DNA from: Sequoia sempervirens
Lineage: Eukaryota > Streptophyta > Pinopsida > Cupressales > Cupressaceae
Assembly (NCBI GenBank): GCA_007258455.2
Contig: VDFB02193867.1
Coordinates: 564,942,591-565,006,590 of the forward strand
DNA: 64,000 bases
Direction: 5' to 3'
Each line of letters opens with the position of its first letter. Position 1 is the first letter of the stretch. The notes beneath the pieces are model-generated. The model had not been told where the DNA came from. It searched no databases and saw nothing but the letters and a program-made list of their open reading frames with translations. Below, piece after piece: positions 47,381-58,923 of this stretch. A program made the position numbers and the translations under genes.

Positions 47381-47785
47381 AAAACTCTTGAAGAGGTCAG
47401 ATCGGTGTGACATTAGATATGTCTCGCCAATGGAAGTCATTAGCAAGACATGGACTATCGCAGTGAGTTTTCTATCATATGCCGATGATTGATCTCTCAC
47501 TGATGGGTTGGCTATGGTGGTCATCGCAAAGAGTTTCCGTGATGACATGGTGTAGGTCTATTTAAAACTCATGAAGAGGTCTGATCGGTGTGACATTGGA
47601 TCTATCTTGCCGATGGAAGTCATCGGCAAGACATGAACTATTGGAGTGAGTTTTTTTTTATCTTGTGCCAATGATTGATCTCTCACCGATGGGTTGGCTT
47701 TGGTGGTCATCACCAAGAGTCTCCGCGATGACAGATCTATTTAAAACTCCTACAAAGGTTAGATGGCTTCGTCATATTTAAAACT
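47381..47785 (-). repeat. 183-bp tandem repeat, two full units plus partials
   Basis: AAAACTCNTGAAGAGGTC opens units at 47381 and 47564. Two short partial units starting TTTAAAACTCCTACAAAGG follow at about 47741 and 47779. An inverted copy of one unit is at 35270-35445. The units carry the TCGGYRAGAC-type motif. Confidence 0.85.
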
Positions 47786-47789
47786 CCTA

Positions 47790-48151
47790 CAAAGGTTAGA
47801 TGCTCTAGTTGCGATGAAAGCTTCGTCGTAACTACTTGCCCATTTCGTCAAAATGACAACAAACTTTTGGTGTTGTTTCGACACTTTGGAAGATCCATCA
47901 CAATTGCGTTTTGGTTATAATTCGTTAGTGGATACATAGAGTTTTCATCGATATTCCAATGAATAATAGAGCCATTTTATGATGCCGACGACCGACGAAT
48001 TTGGGCTGCTATTTCAAAGTTTAATTCTTTGTTAGAATTTCAACAAAAAATTGGTGACGAAAAATATTTTAGTAATTCATCGGTTATTCGGCAAAGGTTT
48101 GTCGCAAGACAGATGAATGTTTGTTAGAAAATGGAGTCAAATTCAGTAGTG
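47790..48151 (+). repeat. CACTA right end and subterminal region
   Basis: It ends CAGTAGTG at 48151, followed by TTT. Within 300 bp it has several TTCGTC, CGACGAA, TCATCGG and TTTGTCGC phrases matching those at 24545-24720 on the other side. Confidence 0.65.
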
Positions 48152-50143
48152 TTTCATTCCGGAATGCAACTACAAACATACACCAAATGTTTATATCAAA
48201 ATTTTTAGTAATTTATGAATTATGATATAAATAATAAACATGTGTTTTAAAGTTGTTTTAAACTTTAATGCGCTAGGATTGACATCAAGGCCAAGGGGCT
48301 AGTAACTTAATGTTACAAAGGACTTAATAAAATGAATAATGATATTGGGAACCAGGGGAGAAGGTCAATGACAAATTAGAACTCAATAAAATTTTGGTAA
48401 ACCCTAACAAGAGTGACAACTTTTAGTGTTTAGAATGTTTATTTGTCAATTTGATGGCAACTTTTTTTTTCATTTGTATTGCTTTATGTTTTACTTTTAA
48501 ATATGCATGCAATTATTTCATAAATAGATAATACTTAATTTCTCAAAGGAAAAAAAAATTGATTTGAATAGATTCATAGACATTGAACTTAAAAAATAAC
48601 TCTTTACTGTAAATTTATAACAAAGATTAACACAACACAACCATTTATTTTATTACAACTGAATTACAATGTCACATTATTACATATCTTTTTAAAGATG
48701 AGTAGTTGTAGAGTAGGCAAGCTCTTGTTTTGTATAAATAACATAAGTCACTTTACATAGACACAATTTATTCCAAGCTGTTGCTCATGACAATGGATTA
48801 CAAATTGATTCCTATTTCTAAGCTTCTATTGGTGACAATGTAATACAAATGTGACACTAAAAATAAATGTATGATTCCAAAGCTTCTGCTGGTGAGAACG
48901 TAGTACAAATGTGGCACTAAAAATAAACTCAAGGAACTCGCCTGAAAAACCATGTTGGGGAAATGGGAGTTATGGAGATATAAAATGTGCTTATCCCCTT
49001 TGAGAACCAGAGTCATGCAGAAGATGAGGGGTAGTAAAATTGCTCCCATCTTCTACCTATAGCCTTCATGCATTGGGATAGCACTTATGTCCATCATAGC
49101 TCCTCATCTTGGTTCAAAACCTATCTGAGAAGTCAGGTGAACCAAATCAACTTCTTTCCAATTCCACCCATTCTGAACTTGAAGGAAATTGGTATTTTAC
49201 TCTGTAACTACATAACTGGAGGTAGGAGAATTTAGAGTATCCCCAATAATACCACATCTTCTTTCTAAATCCTTATTAACCCCAAAAAAGAAAACTCTTA
49301 TGATGCTATCCACTATCACTAACCCTATTTAATAATTTATGGGCCACTAGTGCAGCTACCAGCCTCATTTGTGCAAATCAAAAAACCAACTTAGTCAATT
49401 TGTGTATCTCAAGCCTTACATGTACAATTAAAATGTTTAATTTGATTGACATCTAGCTACATGCAAATTGTACCTCAATTTGACAAGCTGTCAAAATCAC
49501 TAGACTCTAGTTAGCACTACCAGTTCCACTCAAATGATATGAAATCATTACAAATCTTGTTTCGTTAAATCTATGAGTTGTCCAATCAATCTCTTTAGAT
49601 GTTCAAAATATTGAGAATTTAAATTAAATGAAATGTAATACGTCGAGGCATTGAAAATAGAGAAATGAGATTTGATCTTGCCACGTGTCCACATCTAATG
49701 GTTCTAGTGTTATTCCAGAGGTTTCAATTCGCAAGTCTACTGCTTCAGAGATTTACTTCCAAAATGTAACTACAGTCGTCCATAAATAAATCATTAAATG
49801 GTTATGGTTATATTGATTTTCCTTTACATCCTTTGTGTAAAACGTTCTTAATTTTTTAAGCCTTGGTCCTATGTTCTTTGTAGGCGGTCCCTCTTTTAAA
49901 ACAAACTTTCTGCACATGCATATTTTTGCCACTTAAGTTCTTCTATCACTCATCACCAAAATCCAACCCATCGGGTTCATTACCATGATGACGAGCCTTG
50001 ATCTCCCCACGTGTCCACATCTAATGGTTCTAGTGTAATTCTAGAGGTTTCAATTTGTAAATCTAGTGCTTGAGAGATATACTTCCAAAATGCAACTATA
50101 GCCGTCCATCAAAAATTCATCGAACGATCGTGGTCCATAATAT
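48152..50143 (+). repeat. Macro-repeat unit 2 and partial unit 3
   Basis: Unit 2 (48172 to about 49770) aligns with 22149-24520. Unit 3 is partial: 49677-49790 is repeated at about 50006-50120 (CACGTGTCCACATCTAATGGTTCTAG). Positions 49752-49754 are the intact counterpart of the CACTA insertion site. Confidence 0.85.
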
Positions 50144-50268
50144 CACATGGTCACTGAAACTTGGAACCTTAGAACCAAAGTCTGAAGTTTCAAAGTTTTC
50201 AAAACCTACAACCCACCAACTACAAAGATGGCCAAGAAAGACTTGCAACTAAGGTTAGGGAAAGCACC
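50144..50268 (+). repeat. Short dispersed repeat, copy 3
   Basis: Begins CACATGGTCACTGAAACTTGG and ends CAACTAAGGTTAGGGAAAGC. It is shorter than copies 1 and 2, lacking the middle part. Confidence 0.7.
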
Positions 50269-50424
50269 AAAACCTCGACTTTGGTGAATTAAGATAGGAA
50301 AGGTGGCAAGGATGGTGCATTTATGAAGTGAAGATCCCAGGAAGATTTTAGCAAATGGACATGACTGGAGGATCGATGGGTAATGAAGATTGGTACGTGT
50401 GGAGTTTATAAGGAAAGCAAAAGG

Positions 50425-52068
50425 TGCGGAAGCAACTTTCCTAATGTCAAAACCATAGGGAAGTAAGTAGACAATACTTATAATTTTCAAATTACAATCC
50501 AATTAAGACACACATGAAAGATTTATAGAAATAGAGAAGAAACTTAAAGACAAATGAACAATAGATTTACGTGGGAAACCCTTTTGGGAAAAAACCCACC
50601 ACACCAAGCTGAATCTCTTTGTATTACAGTAACAAACAATTACATACAAATCAGAGATACAACTCTCTGGTACTAGTTCATAGTAGCTTCATTCACTGTT
50701 CATTGAGTTACAAAAAATGCTCTCAAGAATCTGATTACCTCATCCACATCACTTCAGAATGCTATCCTTTAAATATTACCACATTCTAATTTTTGTCTTC
50801 TGTTCATCCTTATCCACCATTACCAATCATTGACAATTTCCTTTTGAACAATTGATTTTTCCTTGCATGCAGTTCAGCTCCAGCATCGCAACTATTGCAG
50901 AAATCTATCTGCCATCCATTTGAATCACTTTGTCTGATTGGTCCACGAGGCTCCACACAGGATGTTCAATCTGGTCAAAAGTGTTTAAACTTTGTTGGCA
51001 TATCAGTGAGACACCAACAATGTCTCCTTGATGCCACAAAGTCTTCATATCAATATCGGCATAAGTCTATACAGTCAGCAAGACAATATAACAAATGCCA
51101 TGAGTCATACCAAATCCATTGATATCCATTTCATTCCTATCGGAAAGATTTTCCTCATCAGCAAGAATCATACCTAATTCCACAAGTCATATTGATTTCA
51201 ACTTTGCCATCAACAAGACTTTACCGTTCACCAAGAGTTCTCATCGAGTCTCCTCAAGTTTCACCGAAGCACTTGACAGTTGGCAAGACATTCATCTTTC
51301 ACCGAGACTTCATTCCAAGCACAACCAAGTCTTACCAAAGCATCCAAGAGTTGGTGAGACTTATTGCTTTCACCGGGACCTTATACCGAGGTCTTAAGTC
51401 ATACTGAGCGCCAAATAATAGTCGGCAAGACTTTTTTCTTTCGCCGAGACCTTTCACTGAGCGCTCATGTCTTACTAAGTCGGCAAGACATATGACCTTC
51501 ACCAAGACATCTTAGTGAACACAACATGTAATCCCGAAGACTACCGGCAAGAATCTCCAAGTCGCCAAGACTTCACACCAAAGTATTTTGTCACCACGAA
51601 GGAACCAAGAGAAAACTCCCGTCAGTGAGACCTTTCTTCATTGCTGAGACATCTCCTCGAGATCCTTTATGTTACCCCAATAGCCATATGCTATCGATGA
51701 GACATTCTCCAGTCGTTGGGACTTCTCTCCGAGACCCTTGAGCTACTTCAACATCTGCTTTGACACCCGATAGAAACCTTTGTTGGTGAGACATTTCATA
51801 TCGACAAGACTACATACCAACAACCTAAGTCTCCCCGATAACTACAAGTGAATAACAATCGATGAGAGAAACTACAGTCGGTGAGAGATCTTGCAGAGTC
51901 TCCATGTCATAGCGATAGGTCTATTTGGAAAGACCAAAACCAAGTCACAGCGACTAGGGTATTTCAACAAGATTTAGAATAGCTAGTCGGCCATACATGA
52001 TTAATGTCACAATGAATTTTCCCTCCAGGAGTTACATGTCAGTATGGATTGAGGCAAATATTTCAACA
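50425..52068 (-). repeat. Copia 3' LTR
   Basis: About 1.64 kb, collinear with 56140-57759. The high end is TATTTCAACA at 52068. The low end is set at TGCGG (50425), though similarity to the other LTR starts at 50430. About 50960-52010 is packed with TCGGYRAGAC-type motifs. Confidence 0.85.
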
Positions 52069-52079
52069 ATCTCCCACTT
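52069..52079 (-). promoter_or_regulatory. Copia polypurine tract
   Basis: On the element strand, AAGTGGGAGAT lies directly before the 3' LTR start TGTTGAAATA, the typical copia arrangement. Confidence 0.85.
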
Positions 52080-52109
52080 GACAAAGACCTTACTGACAAC
52101 TCCAGAGCA

Positions 52110-52875
52110 TAATAAAACTACTGAAATTCATGGGCCAAGAGGCCCATCAAACTAGCACACCACCTGTATTTGTTTGTGCTCACAGGCTTCGTCAATGCAT
52201 CTGCAACATTTTTCAGAGTATCCACTTTCTCCAAAGAGACCTTCCCATCCTCCACCATATCTCATACAAAGTGATACTGTACATCTATATGTTTCGTCCT
52301 AACATGGAAAGTAGGATTCTTTGCCAAACATATAGCACTCTGACTGTCACAATAAATAGTACTTTTTCCTGCATCAAAACCAATGTTAGAACACAAAAGT
52401 TTTAACCAGATTGCTTCTTTACAGGCATGTGTAGCTGCCATGTATTCTACCTCTATAGTGGACAAAGCGACTATAGCCTACCGCTTGCTCATCCAACTCA
52501 CTGCACCACCATTCATCATGAAAACATATCCACTGGTGGATCTTCTACTGTCAATGTTCCCTACCCAATCAAAATCCACATAACCTTGAATGTTGAGAGT
52601 TCTCTACGATTCAATCAAGTTCCCATGGTAACATAGAGCAAAGTTTGAAGTGCCCTTCAAATATCTAAACACTCTCTTCATAGCATCCCAATGTGTCCTT
52701 CTAGGATTAGCCATAAAATGACTAAGAACTTGCACTGCTTGGGCAATGTCTGGCCTTGTACAAACCATTGCATACATAAGGATGCCAACCACACTAGCAT
52801 AAGTACACTGGTCATGTCCTCCATCTCAGTAGGAGATTTTGGACAATCCTCAATAGATAGCTTCATTCCATGCAT
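52110..52875 (-). pseudogene. Copia pol: RT C-terminus and RNase H
   Basis: Frames at 52792-52604 and 52465-52262 plus the sequence between them read as one domain with stops. GILMYAMVCTRPDIAQAV and RYLKGTSNFALCY are the RT connection; then come a DWVGN piece (RNase H Asp), STIEVEYMAATHACKEA (Glu) and TIYCDSQSAICLAKN (Asp), ending HIDVQYHFV followed by a stop. Weak continuation to about 52110 includes a DALTKPV-like end. Function when intact: degrading RNA in the RNA-DNA hybrid. Confidence 0.85.
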
Positions 52876-53046
52876 AACTGGAACAACTAGCTACTTGCAA
52901 TCAGTCATACAAAATATCTCTAGAACAGTCTTGATATACTTACTCTGACTGAGCCAAAGTTTTCTATTCTTCCTGTCCCTGGTTATTTCCATTCCCAGAA
53001 TATACCCTGCTACACCAAGATCTTTCATTTCAAAATTTGTAGAAAA

Positions 53047-53796
53047 CTAAGACTTAAGATAAAAAATCATTAGCTTACTATTGCCTATGAACAATATATC
53101 ATCAACATAGAGAGCAATAATAAGGACTTGATCACTTTTAGCTTTGTAATACACACAGTGATTAGATTTTGATCTTACAAATCCCAATGACAAAACAAAC
53201 GTGTCAAATTTCTGGTACCACATTCTAGGAGATTTTTTTAACCCATACAAAGATTTCTTCAACTTGCAAACCAGTTTTTCTTTACCTTTTTCCACAAAGT
53301 GCTCCGGCTGGGACATAAAAATTTCTTCTTCAAGATCACCATGAAGAAACGCTGTCTTCACATCCATCTGTTCAATCTCTAAGTCATACACTGCTGCAAG
53401 TGACAAAAGAAATATAATAGATGTCAGCTTAGCTACAAGAGAAAAGATTTCTCCATAATCAATTCCCTCTACCTGGGAATAACCTTTTGCAACCAGCCTC
53501 GCTTTATATTTTTCCACACTGCCATCCAGACCTATTTTCTTTTTAAACACCCATTTGCAGCCCACAACTTTCTTGCCTTTAGGAAATGACACTAAACTCC
53601 AGGTATCATTCTTTTCTAATGATGCCATTTCTTCATTCATGGCTTCCAACCAAGAGTTTGAATTAGACATTTTAAATGCCTCTTTCAGAGTCCTAGGTTC
53701 ATTAGTGCTAGAGATTAAAGCATAGGCACAAGTAGACTCAATCAAAGAAAACCCATACCTATCAGGTTGCTTTCTTTCACAAGTTGACCTCCTCAC
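53047..53796 (-). pseudogene. Copia pol: reverse transcriptase
   Basis: A 249-codon open frame. It starts in the linker after integrase (QPDRYGFS), then WLEAMNEEMASLEKNDTW, GCKWVFKKK, KARLVAKGYSQ, QMDVKTAFLHGDLEEEI and the catalytic ALYVDDILFIGN near the end. It lies in a different frame from the integrase block above (53793-54524) and breaks off before the RNase H part, so the polyprotein is not continuous. Confidence 0.9.
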
Positions 53797-54698
53797 AGTT
53801 TGAGGTTGAGGTGTTCTTCATCTTCTTCAGAACTTTTAGAACTACTTGAGCTCTCCTCAGTACCAGGTACATTTTGATTTTTCAATTCCTCTTTATCTGG
53901 TGTCAGAGGAATTTCTGCTACATCCTTTTCATTTTCTGATTTCTTCTTTGACTGCAGATCCAATGTAGAAGGCTTCAACTCATGAAAGATAACACTTCTG
54001 TTGTCAAAAACCTTCTCAATCTCAGGGTTCCAAAGCTTGTATCCTTTTATGCCAGCACTATAGCCAATAAAAATACACTTTACAACTTTTTTTTCCAACT
54101 TAGATCTTTTTTCAAATGGCACATATGCATATGCCTCACAGCCAAAGACACGAATATGTCTCAGAGAGGGCTTCTTTCTAGACCATGCTTCCAAAGGTGT
54201 ATTCTCAACAAGAGTAGATTTAGGAGAATGATTTACCAAGTAACATGCCGTAGAGACTGCTTCAGCCCATAAATTCTCCTCCAAGCCAGCATTGCTCAAC
54301 ATACTTCGTGCTCTTTCCATTACTGTCCTATTGAACCTTTCAACAACTCCATTTTGCTGTGGAGTGTAAGGTGTAGTATTATGTCTTTTAATCCCATGAT
54401 ATTTACAGTACCTTTCAAATTCATTTGAACAAAACTCATCACCATTGTCAGTCCTTAAACATTTTATTTTCTTACCAGTTTGATTCTCAACAAGGTTTTT
54501 AAATTCCTTAAACCGACTGAACACTTCTGATTTACTTTTCAGAAATATACAAATGTTCTTGAATAATCATCAATAAACGACACATAATATCTTGATTTAG
54601 ACAGAGAAGGAACATTCACTAGACCAAACACATCAGAATGAATATAATCAAGCAAACCATAAGATTTGTGAGGATTGGAATAAAATGAAACATGGTGC
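53793..54698 (-). pseudogene. Copia pol: integrase core
   Basis: The open block 54524-53793 has KCLRTDNGDEFCSNEF (second catalytic Asp), TPQQNGVVERFNRTVMERAR (Glu), then the copia-specific PLEAWSRKKPSLRHIRVFG and a Ser/Glu-rich tail. The first catalytic Asp (in HSDVFG) is in the 54525-54698 stretch, after a TAG at about 54699 and before a frameshift near 54540. When intact it inserts the cDNA into the genome. Confidence 0.9.
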
Positions 54699-55434
54699 TA
54701 TTTACCATATATGCAATGTTCACAAAATTCGAACTCAAGGTTACAATCTTCAAGACCTTCTACCAAGTTTTTATTTTTCAAGGTTTTAAAACCTTTTTCA
54801 CCAATGTGGCCAAGCCTATGATGCCAGAGCATAGTCTTTTTTGCTAGAAGTTTAACCTTTATGGAGTTTACACCATTAGGAATGTTTTCCTTCTTATCTC
54901 CATGAGTAGCTTTCTGTGACTTTGCAGAGACACTATTGCATTGAATAGCTTGTGCATCCAACTTGTACAAGTTACCAATTTGAGCACCTCTAGCCAGCAC
55001 CAAAGAGCCTCTAGTCATCTTGTAGCCATTTCTAGAGAATGTGACCTGCACTCCAATATCATTCAACTTACTTACATAAAGTAGGTTTCGAGCCATACTT
55101 GGTATATGCATCACATCATTGATTCCCTTCACTCTTCCATCAGGGAATTGAATTCTAACTCTTCCATGACTAACAATTTCCAAAGATGAATCACTTGCCA
55201 AATACACCTTTCCACCATTGTATTCTTCATACTTCATGATCCAGTCTCTATGAGATGTCATGTGGAAAGATGCTCCAAAATCAATCAGCTAGACATCATC
55301 TGATGCTCGTGTAGCCAAAGCTACAATGAAGGCATTTGCATCACTTTGAGAAGAATAATTGCCAGAAGAGTTCTTCTTTTTCTCCTCCTTGCAATCCTTT
55401 CGAACATGACCAGTTTGCCCACAATTCTAACACT
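54698..55434 (-). pseudogene. Copia zinc knuckle, protease and GAG-pre-integrase
   Basis: A CCHC knuckle (NCGQTGHVRKDC, about 55387-55432) has a stop codon between its first two cysteines. The protease motif at about 55270-55290 reads LIDFGASFHMT after a TAG, with Phe where Ser or Thr is expected, so the active site is damaged. From 55261 a 187-codon frame contains VLARGAQIGNLYKL and the GAG-pre-integrase motif LWHHRLGHIGEKGF, ending CEHCIYGK at the HHCC zinc site. Confidence 0.88.
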
Positions 55435-56118
55435 TCACCTTGGACTTCTTGCCAGGAGACTTTGATTCCCTTCTAATTTTGATTTGGATTTCTTGTCCTT
55501 CTTGCCTTTCTCCTTTGATCTGCCTCTAATAGCCAGAGCCTCCTTTGTCATCTCAGAATATTTTATTCTCATCTCTTTTGACAAAAAAGAAGCAACAACA
55601 TCTTCCATCTTGAAAGTGGATGTCGTACTCCCAATAGCCATCACTAGATGATCCCAAGAATCTGACAAAGAACATAGCAACAACATACAACGATCTTCAT
55701 CTTCAATCTTCACACCAACATATGTTAACTAAGCAATCATCATGTTGAATGAATTCAAATGATTAGCAACAGATCCTCCCTTCTACATTCTCAAAGAGTA
55801 CAACTTCTTCCTCAAGAACAATTTATTTACCAAGGACTTGCCTTGATAAATAGATGCTAGTCTTTTCCATAAGGAAGATGTAGTATTTTCTTCACGGACG
55901 TTCAAAAGAATAGAGTCTGCCAAAAAGAGCCTTAACAACCCCTTAAACTTTCTATCTACTAGGTCCCAATCCTCTTGCTTCATGTCTTGAGGTTTTGTTC
56001 CAAACACAACATTCCAAAGATCTTGGTCCACTAACAGATCTTCCATTTTGAGTTTCCACAACTCAAAATTGCTACCATTGAATTTCTCTATTTCCATCTT
56101 CCCGGATGTGCTCGCCAT
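55435..56118 (-). pseudogene. Copia Gag
   Basis: The likely ATG is at 56118 (MASTSGKMEIEKFNG), a typical copia Gag start; the open frame extends to 56166 without need. The capsid-like region has FELWKLKMEDLL and LWKRLASIYQGKSL. One frame continues to 55435 with stops near 55783 and 55730, through LLCSLSDSWDHLV and a Lys-rich tail. A frameshift then leads to the zinc knuckle. Confidence 0.88.
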
Positions 56119-56139
56119 CTTAATTTGTAATTTGTAATT

Positions 56140-57759
56140 AAGCAACTTTCCTAATGTCAAAACCATAGGGAAGTAAGCAGACAGTACTTTTAATTTTCAA
56201 ATTACAATCCAATTATGACACACATGAAAGATTTACAAAAATAGAGAAGAAACTCAAAGAAAAATGAATAGATTTATGTGGGAAACCCTTTCAAGAAAAA
56301 ACCCACCAAACGAAGCTGAATCTCTTTGTATTATAGTAACAAACAATTACATACAAATTAGAGATACAACTCTCTGGTATTAGTTCACAGTAGCTTCATT
56401 CATTTTCATTCAGTTATAGAAAATGCTCTCAAGAATCCGATTACCTCATCCATATCACTTTAGAATTCTATCCTTTAAATATTACCACATTTTGATTTTT
56501 GTCTTCTGTTCATCCTTATCCGCCATTACCAATCATAGACAATTTCATTTCGAGCAATTGATTTTTCCTTGCATGCAGTTCAGCTCCAACGTTGCAATTG
56601 TTGTAGAAATCTAACTACCATCCATTTGAAAATCACTTCCTTTGATTGGTCCACGAGGCTCCACATAGGATGGTCAATCTGGTCAAAAGCATTCAAACTT
56701 TGTTGACATAAAGGTGAGACACCAACAATGTCTTCCCAATGCCACAAAGTCTTCATATCGATATCAGCGTAAGTCTATATAGTCAGCAAGACAATATAAC
56801 AAATGCCATGAGTCATACTGAATCCATCGATATCCATTTCATTCCTATCGACAAGAGTTTTCTCATCGGCAAGACTCATACCGAATTCCACAAGTCATAT
56901 CGATTTCAACTTTACTGTTTGCCAAGAGTTCTCATCGAGTCTCCTCAAGTTTCATCGAAGTAGTTGACAGTCGGCAAGACATTTGTCTTTCGCCAAGACT
57001 TCATTCTAAGCACAAACAAGTCCTATTGAAGCATCCAAGAGTTGGCGAGACTTATCGCTTTTTCCAAGACCTTATACCGAGGTCCTAAGTCATACTGAGT
57101 GCCAAATAATAGTTGGCAAGACTTTTGTCTTTTTCTGAGACCTTTCACTGAGCTCTCATGTCTTATCGAGTTGGCAAGACATATGACCTTCGCCAAGACA
57201 TCTTAGCGAACACAACATGTAATCCTGAAGACTATCAGCGAGACTCTCCGAGTCGCCAAGACTTCACATCGAAGTCTTTTGTCACCGCGAAGGCACCAAG
57301 AGAAAACTCCCATTAGTGAGACGTTTCTTCATCGCTGAGACACCTCCCCAAGATCCTTTGTGTTACCCCGATAGCCATATGCTATCAATGAGACATTCTC
57401 CAGTCACTGGAACTTCTCCCCGAGACCCTTGAGCTACTTCGACATCTGCTTTGACACCCGATAGAAACCTTTTTCGGCAAGACATTTCATATCGGCAAGA
57501 CTACATACTGACAACCTAAGTCTCCCTGATAACTGCAAGTGAATAAAAATTGGTGAGAGAAACTACAATCAATGAGATATCTTGTAGATTCTCCATGTCA
57601 TAGCGATAGGTCTATTCGGCAAGACCAAAACCAAGTCACAACGACTAGGGAATTTCAACAAGATTCAGAACAGCTAGTCGACCAAACATGATTAATGTCA
57701 CAGTGAATTTTCCCTCCAGGAGTTACATGTTAGTATGGATTGAGGGAAATATTCCAACA
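56140..57759 (-). repeat. Copia 5' LTR
   Basis: About 1.62 kb. The high end ATTCCAACA at 57759 is followed by GAGTT. It aligns with 50430-52068 throughout, including the TCGGYRAGAC-type motif cluster at about 56700-57700. Confidence 0.85.
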
Positions 57760-57892
57760 GAGTTTGGAAAATTATTACCTCTTAGCCCTCGATTAGCTAA
57801 GTTAGATTGACAATTCATCAAACGGTCCTAGTTAGATTGATTTGCATTGACACTTTGCCACTACATTTTTTTTTGATTGGTGATAATAGTTT

Positions 57893-58025
57893 ATTTTATT
57901 AAATATAAAGCAAAAGTTACATATACTTCATATTTTTTTATTAAATATAAAGAAAAAGTTACATATACTTTAGATTTTTTTATTAAATATAAAACAAAAG
58001 TTACATATACTTCAGATTTATCTTC
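57893..58025 (+). repeat. 42-bp tandem repeat, 3 units
   Basis: AAATATAAAGCAAAAGTTACATATAC recurs at 57901, 57943 and 57984. Because the period is about a multiple of three, a frame stays open through it; this is not a gene. Confidence 0.9.
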
Positions 58026-58234
58026 ATCCATCAACTACCAAATTAAACAGCATAGTTTCCATTCCCAACATATCAAATTATCCCTAATCATACCCACCTG
58101 AAATCTCCCTTCCAACCATTGTTCATGCCCCAAGGAGTTTTACAATTACAATGCAAATCCAAGCATAACCCCCAAAAAACAAAATCACATACAAGATTTA
58201 GTACAGTAATCTATTTTTTAAAAAAATGTGTACT

Positions 58235-58860
58235 ACTCAGATGCCTTCGATGAAATACCCATCTCCAATGACATTATCTCCATTAACGACTTCATCTTCT
58301 TCCTCGGACGTAGACCCTTCTTTCCACACATCTCTGCTCTAGTGATGTCTTTGAGATTCTCTATGACCTCCTTGACCTCCATTAGCTCAATGTAGATTTT
58401 GAGTGCTTGCCACTTGCGCTGCGCACCTTCTCACCACAAAGCTTTGGTGCATCCTTCTGGCCACCTAATAAAGAGATGATTTATATCCACAAGCTCTGTG
58501 CCTCCACCATCCATGCCTTCAACCTTAACAAGCCTTACTCTTGGTATTGCCCATTCCAGAATGCCTTCCATATCCTCTAAAAAATCTTTGTGAACCAGAT
58601 TTTTCATGACTTTCCTCACTACATCCACCATCTCCCCTAAGTCCAAACCCCAAGCCATGACCAATGAATAAATATCCATATTGGTCTTGTACCTATGCTT
58701 TAATTCTCAAATCCATTACCCAAAATAAATTGAACTTCTTGCGCCACCTGGACATCCTTGAAGAGAAACAAAGCCCACAGCCGCTTCACAGACGCTTTGC
58801 CAATGAAAGGGTCCAACTTCCTCTGCGATGTCAAGGTGAAAATGGCCTCCATTGTTTCTC
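58235..58860 (-). pseudogene. Coding-like remnant, unidentified
   Basis: Reading down from 58860, about 200 codons look like real protein with only two or three stops: KLDPFIGKASVKRLWALF, then MAWGLDLGEMVDVVRKVM (open frame 58679-58431), INHLFIRWPEGCTKALW and an acidic end with EEEDEVVNGDN. I recognise no domain, repeat or signal. It may be the tail of a decayed retroelement ORF, since an RNase H fragment lies upstream on the same strand. Confidence 0.35.
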
Positions 58861-58923
58861 TAGTTCACTGGCTTCCAAACAACCACCCATTTCTGATTGA
58901 CTACATGAGATGTGTGTCTTTAA

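Larger units (their letters stand above)
24521..48151 (+). mobile_element. Giant CACTA (En/Spm) DNA transposon carrying extra genes
   Basis: The left end is CACTAACTCATTTGATT at 24521. The right end, read inward, is CACTACTGAATTTGACT ending at 48151. TTT flanks each end. The flanks rejoin into a sequence found uninterrupted at about 49711-49780 (GAGGTTT...GATTT then ACTTCCAAAATG), a paralogous empty site. Subterminal zones on both sides are rich in TTCGTC and GTTGAAATT phrases, as in CACTA elements. A TNP2-like transposase starts about 790 bp inside the left end. The 23.6 kb length is far beyond a minimal element; some of the interior may be nested insertions. Contents include a SET-domain gene, primase exons, a possible gamma-SNAP fragment and a 3-kb antisense ORF. 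Confidence 0.72.
50425..57759 (-). mobile_element. Ty1/copia LTR retrotransposon, decayed
   Basis: About 7.3 kb on the minus strand. The order is 5' LTR (56140-57759), gag with zinc knuckle, protease, integrase, RT, RNase H, PPT, 3' LTR (50425-52068). Integrase before RT identifies Ty1/copia. Pol is broken by stops and frameshifts, and the protease motif is mutated. The LTR ends read TGTTG...on the element strand. No canonical PBS lies between the 5' LTR and the gag ATG, which are only about 20 bp apart. No clear target duplication: GAGTTT adjoins the high end (57760) and occurs about 20 bp outside the low end. Confidence 0.92.

Noticed and set aside
57877..58101. 74-residue ORF with repeating YKAKVTYT-like peptide
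   Set aside because: Open only because the 42-bp tandem repeat is a multiple of three.
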